A stretch of DNA of 64,000 bases from Ohtaekwangia kribbensis (GTDB lineage: Bacteria; Bacteroidota; Bacteroidia; Cytophagales; Cyclobacteriaceae). Every line of letters starts with the position of its first letter. The stretch's first letter is position 1. Under the pieces are notes generated by a model, which made no database searches, was not told the origin of the DNA, and worked only from the letters and a program-made list of their open reading frames with translations. Below, in pieces: positions 59,777-64,000 of the stretch. Where the stretch lies: the NCBI RefSeq assembly GCF_042676245.1, contig NZ_JBHTKA010000008.1, positions 1 through 64,000 on the forward strand, read 5' to 3'. The translations under genes and the position numbers were made by a program.

Positions 59777-61354
59777 CTAGTGTCCTACATTACTCATATC
59801 AACTTTGCTCTTCACGGGCTTCAGTATCAACACGAACGGCACACAAATCAAAAAGAATATACCTATACCCAGAAAGACATCCATATAGGTAAGCAACATC
59901 GCCTGTTTGGTAACCATCAGATCCATCAATTTGTTCGCTTGCATTGTAGCCTGATCGATGGTTGAACCGCTGGCGATAAAGTTTGCTTTCATACCGGCAA
60001 GACGTTGCTGTACATCGAGATCGTACGGTGACACGTGATTAGCAATATCGCTGCGGTGCTGTACACTTTTACGACTGATATAGGTACTGATCAACGCAAT
60101 TCCAAACGATCCGCCTAACTGACGAACCATACCCGTAAAGGCAGCACCCTGCCCTATCTCCTTACCTTTAAGTGACGATAAAGCAAGTGTTGTTGTTGGC
60201 ACGAATAAAAATCCGAGACCAACACCGCGTAACATCAACATCCAGAAGAAATCTCCTTCGGATGTGAAAGGTGTGATAACCGTATAGGCCCACAAACTAA
60301 AACCGAAGAAAGCCGAGAAACCCATCGCAATGAGATACTTCTGCGATACTCCTTTTTGAATGGCGCGACCTACGATTGGCATCATCAAACCCGTGGCAAT
60401 TGAACTCGGCACCAGCATTAACCCGGATTGAAAGGCTGTCCATCCCAATGAGTTTTGTGTAAACAAGGGAATAACAAATGTAGACCCATACAAACCAAAG
60501 CCGAGTATAAACGAGAGCACCGTACCGATAGCAAGATTTTTATCTTTCAATACCCTTAGCTCCACGGCCGGATCTTTCGCCACCAGCTCTCTCCAGATAA
60601 ACAGATATACTCCTAACACAGCTACTACCGAGAAAAGAATAATCCATACATCTTCAAACCAATCGTGTTCCTGTCCTTTCTCCAACACAAACTGAAGCGA
60701 ACCTACTGCCATAATCAGGAACAATATACCGAACCAGTCAACCTCTGCCATTGATTTTTTACCTCCATAATTCGGGCTTTTTACATATGAAAGAGTAAGC
60801 AGTGTGGCAACAACCCCGATAGGAATGTTAATGTAAAATATATAGGGCCACGAAACATGATCCACTATATATCCACCCAACGGAGGGCCCAGCGTGGGAC
60901 CAACAATTACACCCATACCATATAGTGCCTGCGCCATGCCTCTCTTTTCAGGAGGATATACTTCGGTGATAATGGTTTGAGACGTTACCAGCAGCGCACC
61001 GCCACCCAGCCCCTGTATAAACCGGAAGAAAACGAGCTCCCATATATTCGTAGCGTTACCGCACAGAAAAGAAGCTACAGTAAAGATCACGATGGATACT
61101 GCAAAGTAATTTCTTCTGCCAAACTGTTGCGATAGCCAGCTGGTAAGCGGCACTATAATAACGTTGGCTATAGCGTAAGCTGTAATTACCCAACTGACGT
61201 CATTCAACGTAGCGCCCAGGTTTCCCTTCATTTCATTGAGGGCTACGTTTACGATGGTTGTGTCTATAATTTCAAGCAGGGCACACATTATCGCGGTAAT
61301 GGTAATGATCACCCTGTTAAAACCATATTCAACCAATGATTCCTGCTGAACCAT
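59777..61354 (-). CDS. DHA2 family MFS drug transporter
   Basis: A 525-residue EmrB/QacA-like drug:proton antiporter with 14 expected membrane helices. The motif C region (LGPPLGGYIVDHVSWPYIFYIN) and motif A-like GRRNYFAVS are clear; DTTIVNVALNEM in helix 1 is typical of EmrB. It is last in a run with an HlyD adaptor and TolC, so the three should form one tripartite pump across both membranes. Substrates cannot be predicted. Confidence 0.94.
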   Translation of the reverse strand: MVQQESLVEYGFNRVIITITAIMCALLEIIDTTIVNVALNEMKGNLGATLNDVSWVITAYAIANVIIVPLTSWLSQQFGRRNYFAVSIVIFTVASFLCGNATNIWELVFFRFIQGLGGGALLVTSQTIITEVYPPEKRGMAQALYGMGVIVGPTLGPPLGGYIVDHVSWPYIFYINIPIGVVATLLTLSYVKSPNYGGKKSMAEVDWFGILFLIMAVGSLQFVLEKGQEHDWFEDVWIILFSVVAVLGVYLFIWRELVAKDPAVELRVLKDKNLAIGTVLSFILGFGLYGSTFVIPLFTQNSLGWTAFQSGLMLVPSSIATGLMMPIVGRAIQKGVSQKYLIAMGFSAFFGFSLWAYTVITPFTSEGDFFWMLMLRGVGLGFLFVPTTTLALSSLKGKEIGQGAAFTGMVRQLGGSFGIALISTYISRKSVQHRSDIANHVSPYDLDVQQRLAGMKANFIASGSTIDQATMQANKLMDLMVTKQAMLLTYMDVFLGIGIFFLICVPFVLILKPVKSKVDMSNVGH

Positions 61355-61366
61355 GTATATATACTC

Positions 61367-62443
61367 TTAATCTAAATGTACGTCAACAATCACGTTCATA
61401 CCTGCACGGAGCAGACTTGCTTTTTCAGGAGCATCGGTAAGTATAATTTTTACCGGCACTCGCTGCACTACTTTTACAAAGTTACCGGACGCATTATCCG
61501 CCGGCAGCAAAGCAAACTTGGCACCGGTAGCAGGCGATATAGATTCTACTTTACCTTTGAATGACTCGTGCGGGAAAGCATCTACTTCGATCTCAACTTC
61601 CTGACCAGGTTTCATTTTCTCAAGTTGTGTCTCTTTGAAATTGGCAACAACCCACTTCTGTCTTTCGGTTACCAGCGCGAAGAGTGATTGACCAGCCTGC
61701 ACATATTGTCCTATCTGCACATTCTTGCGTGATATAACTCCTGAAGATGGAGCAACAATGCACGCATACGACAATTGAAGTTTAGCATACTCCAGGTCAG
61801 CTTCGCGTTCTTTCACTACGGTTGCCGCCAAGGCTATATTTCGGTTGCTCACCGTACTCTGTGCCTGACGTGCGCTTGATTCGCGGAAGCTCGCTTCACG
61901 CTGACGTTTCGCTACTTCCAGTTGCTTCAGGGCAGCATCGCGGTCTGCTTCAGCCTGCTCATATTGCTGTTGTGTGATGGATTTTGTTTTGATCAGTTCT
62001 TCGTAACGCTTAAAGTCCTGCTCTGCTCTGCGCGCTCTTACTTGTGCGATCTCAACGTTTCCTTCGGAAGCCTGCAATGATGATTTCGAACTCAACACAG
62101 TTTCCTGTGATGTAGTATATCCGGCTTTCGTAGATTCAAGGTTTGCCTTTGCATTTTCAAGGGCAGCTTCAGCCTGCAATACTTTTACGGCGAGGTCGCG
62201 ATCATCCAGAACAATCAATGTATCACCAGCTTTTACAATGGTGTTGTCATCTACCAGCAGGCGCTCTACATAACCTGATACTTTCGGAATGATCGGGCTG
62301 ATATCGCCTTCCACCTGCGCATCATCGGTTTCTTCGTGGTGCTGGCCATGTATATACTTCGTAATACCAAACGTTGCACCTGCTATTACTAGGACTCCCA
62401 ACACAATGGCAAATCGTTTATTTTTATTTGTTTTAGTTTCCAT
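61367..62443 (-). CDS. HlyD/EmrA family membrane fusion protein
   Basis: A 358-residue periplasmic adaptor with an N-terminal membrane helix (FAIVLGVLVIAGATFGITKYI), a biotinyl-lipoyl half-motif (VEGDISPIIPKVSGYVERLLV), a long coiled coil (about 95-220), and the second half-motif (IVAPSSGVISRKNVQIGQYV). It links the DHA2 transporter to TolC. The gene ends 12 bases before the transporter gene starts. Confidence 0.94.
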   Translation of the reverse strand: METKTNKNKRFAIVLGVLVIAGATFGITKYIHGQHHEETDDAQVEGDISPIIPKVSGYVERLLVDDNTIVKAGDTLIVLDDRDLAVKVLQAEAALENAKANLESTKAGYTTSQETVLSSKSSLQASEGNVEIAQVRARRAEQDFKRYEELIKTKSITQQQYEQAEADRDAALKQLEVAKRQREASFRESSARQAQSTVSNRNIALAATVVKEREADLEYAKLQLSYACIVAPSSGVISRKNVQIGQYVQAGQSLFALVTERQKWVVANFKETQLEKMKPGQEVEIEVDAFPHESFKGKVESISPATGAKFALLPADNASGNFVKVVQRVPVKIILTDAPEKASLLRAGMNVIVDVHLD

Positions 62444-62462
62444 ACTATATTTTACAATGCTT

Positions 62463-63788
62463 TTATAGAGTTCCTACTGAGTTCTGAAGTTCATAATACG
62501 CAATCATGCTCTCGGCACGCGCAGTTGCATAGTTAATGCGTGCCTGCAGCAACGCTACATCTGCTTCCAGGTAGTCAGACAAAATGAGTAAACCGTTTTT
62601 GTATTTGTTTTGCGAGATCTGGTAATTCTCTTCTGCCTGGTCGATTGCTTTCTTCGTGATAGCAAGTTTTTCGAGAGACTTCTGGCAGTTCAAATATTTT
62701 CCGCGTATATCTACTTTTACCTGGTCAGTAGCGAGCTGTCGCGAAGCTTCGGCCTGTTCAACGCGCGACCTGGCTTCCTGCATACCGTGCGATGCGTGTA
62801 GCGCTCCCGTTATGCTATACTTCAATGACACACCGCCATTCAAAGCATTGGTAACATTTACTACGTTGGGTATAAAGGCGTTTACATATCCGGCTGTTAA
62901 CGCTACGGTTGGAAGTCGATTGGCTTTCGCGATTTTATATCCTGATTCACCGGCTTTCAGCTGCACGGCTGCCGACTTCAATTCTGTACGATTTTCCAAA
63001 CCAGTCTGAAGGTATTGGTCCCAGGTGGTAAGTGCAGCAAGTTCAAACATGCCAACTGTGTCCAACTCAAGCGTTGTTTCTTCCGGCAGTCCTAATAATA
63101 TAGTAAGATTATACTCAGCAAGTTTCACGCTGTTGTTAACATCGGTAAGGGCAAGCTCCACATTGTTGGCCTGCAATTCTGCTTTTAGCCGATCGTTACG
63201 TGCCAGTAAATTTTGCTCCTCCTGGTTCTTGAATTCCGTAACGCGTTGCTGTTCCTGCTTCAGATTTTCTTCAATTGTCTTTCGCGTTTCAAGCAACTCA
63301 TAATATTGATATATAGCCTTCGCTGTGGTAAGCGCTACATTGCTGCGTGTAGTCTGTGCATCATACTGGGCAGCCTGCTCCAGGTACTCGTTCATGATTT
63401 TGGTATTTTTGGTTTTAAAGCCGTTGAATACCGGCCATGAAGCAGACACTTGCAACAAGGCAACATCGTGTATGTTAGACAACGCTGCCAGCGGAGAATC
63501 TGAACTGCCTCCATTCCCTGATGCTTCATTCGCCATGCTTACCGTTGGTGTATTGAGATGGAGATACGTTCCGCTTACACCCACTTCAGGTATAACTTTA
63601 TCCTGTGCCTGTTGAACTTTAGCCTGTGCTTCTTTAACTTTTGCATTCGACACAATGAGTTGCTTGCTGTTGGCAACTCCCAGGTCGATGGCTTCTTTTA
63701 CCGTAAGCCTTTTAACAGATTGTGCCTGCAGATGTATACCGGCCAGTACGCCTGTTATCACGATGAGAGTACTTATTTTCCTGTACAT
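62463..63788 (-). CDS. TolC family outer-membrane efflux protein
   Basis: A 441-residue outer-membrane channel. A signal peptide (MYRKISTLIVITGVLAGIHLQAQ) is followed by two repeats of the TolC alpha-barrel pattern (KRLTVKEAIDLGVANSKQL and the later ELKSAAVQLKAGESGYKIA). It lies 19 bases before the adaptor gene and heads the structural genes of the pump. Confidence 0.94.
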   Translation of the reverse strand: MYRKISTLIVITGVLAGIHLQAQSVKRLTVKEAIDLGVANSKQLIVSNAKVKEAQAKVQQAQDKVIPEVGVSGTYLHLNTPTVSMANEASGNGGSSDSPLAALSNIHDVALLQVSASWPVFNGFKTKNTKIMNEYLEQAAQYDAQTTRSNVALTTAKAIYQYYELLETRKTIEENLKQEQQRVTEFKNQEEQNLLARNDRLKAELQANNVELALTDVNNSVKLAEYNLTILLGLPEETTLELDTVGMFELAALTTWDQYLQTGLENRTELKSAAVQLKAGESGYKIAKANRLPTVALTAGYVNAFIPNVVNVTNALNGGVSLKYSITGALHASHGMQEARSRVEQAEASRQLATDQVKVDIRGKYLNCQKSLEKLAITKKAIDQAEENYQISQNKYKNGLLILSDYLEADVALLQARINYATARAESMIAYYELQNSVGTL

Positions 63789-63803
63789 GTTTATATATAG
63801 TTC

Positions 63804-64000
63804 TTATTTAATCAAATAACCCCCGAGCAGATCGAACAGGAATTTCTTCACGCGATCCTTATATACTTCTTCGTTTTCACCAGATCGGGTATAACGCTTT
63901 TTGAAAACAGAATGTGTTGTCTGGTAGATTACTCCGAACAGAGCCGCCATTGCCAGGTCTATATCAACTTCTTTTTTGAAAACTTTTTTGCGTTGTCCTT
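63804..64000 (-). CDS. TetR family regulator, C-terminal part
   Basis: A frame that enters at the window edge and ends in KFLFDLLGGYLIK then stop at 63804. About 65 residues are seen, helical and ending like TetR-type ligand domains (a segment DIDLAMAALFGVIYQTTHS). The start lies outside the window. The position directly upstream of TolC, HlyD and DHA2 genes, 15 bases away, fits a local repressor. The HTH part is not visible, so the family call is by context and C-terminal look. Confidence 0.65.
   Translation of the reverse strand, partial: GQRKKVFKKEVDIDLAMAALFGVIYQTTHSVFKKRYTRSGENEEVYKDRVKKFLFDLLGGYLIK

Noticed and set aside
59777..64000. Type I secretion system
   Set aside because: HlyD and TolC are shared with such systems, but the inner-membrane part is an MFS transporter and not an ABC exporter, so this is an Emr-type drug pump.

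Overview
The window looks like a chromosome segment from a Bacteroidota bacterium, most likely order Cytophagales. The evidence is the recurrent -7 element TAnnTTTG with an upstream TTG, a SusC/SusD pair, Bacteroidota-restricted families (DUF4199, DUF2480, DUF4198), AT-rich leaders and few Shine-Dalgarno sites. I place the order with moderate confidence; the 16S gene at about 3900-5420 would settle it.

Layout. 1-6000: a complete rRNA operon on the minus strand (16S, tRNA-Ile, tRNA-Ala, 23S, 5S, terminator) with two tandem promoters. 6000-10400 (minus): bifunctional RelA/SpoT, Fur-type repressor, STAS protein, PurA. 10500-14220 (plus): tRNA-Leu, trigger factor, ClpP, ClpX, a protein folding and turnover block. 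14240-15830 (minus): LpxB and a QueD/PTPS-type enzyme. 15930-20750 (minus): SusD and SusC. 21150-29040 (minus): a compact run from an IscA-type protein and a secreted redoxin through LepA, FolD, QueE, PabB and PabC to a TPR/PD40/OmpA protein. 29200-42400: mostly unlinked metabolic and envelope genes (methylmalonyl-CoA epimerase, ThiL, AcpH-like, amidohydrolase, RidA, DUF4198, Xaa-Pro peptidase, GH29 fucosidase, two DUF4199 proteins, SRPBCC, phospholipase C-like, M1 peptidase). 42460-50500 (plus): S20, RadC, beta-lactamase-fold hydrolase, DUF1684, PheT, a coiled-coil protein, ZapA, RNase Y. 50550-53600: a short accessory island with an XRE regulator, a PIN-domain protein, a truncated SUKH-like gene, a small secreted protein and two pairs of palindromic repeats. 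53800-59600 (minus): DUF2480, TsaB, S41 protease, RnpA, L34, adenosine kinase-like, glycerophosphodiester phosphodiesterase. 59770-64000 (minus): a tripartite multidrug efflux operon (DHA2 transporter, HlyD adaptor, TolC) headed by a partial gene that looks like a TetR regulator.

Most of the window is ordinary housekeeping sequence. The parts worth a second look are the island at 50.5-53.6 kb and the single N at 53595. About 100 bases of sequence right of the N match the upstream promoter region of the rRNA operon at 5856-5959 in sequence, order and spacing, which suggests a second rRNA operon was lost from the assembly there. I did not find a convincing new defence or mobile system, a CRISPR array, an intact transposase or a biosynthetic cluster.
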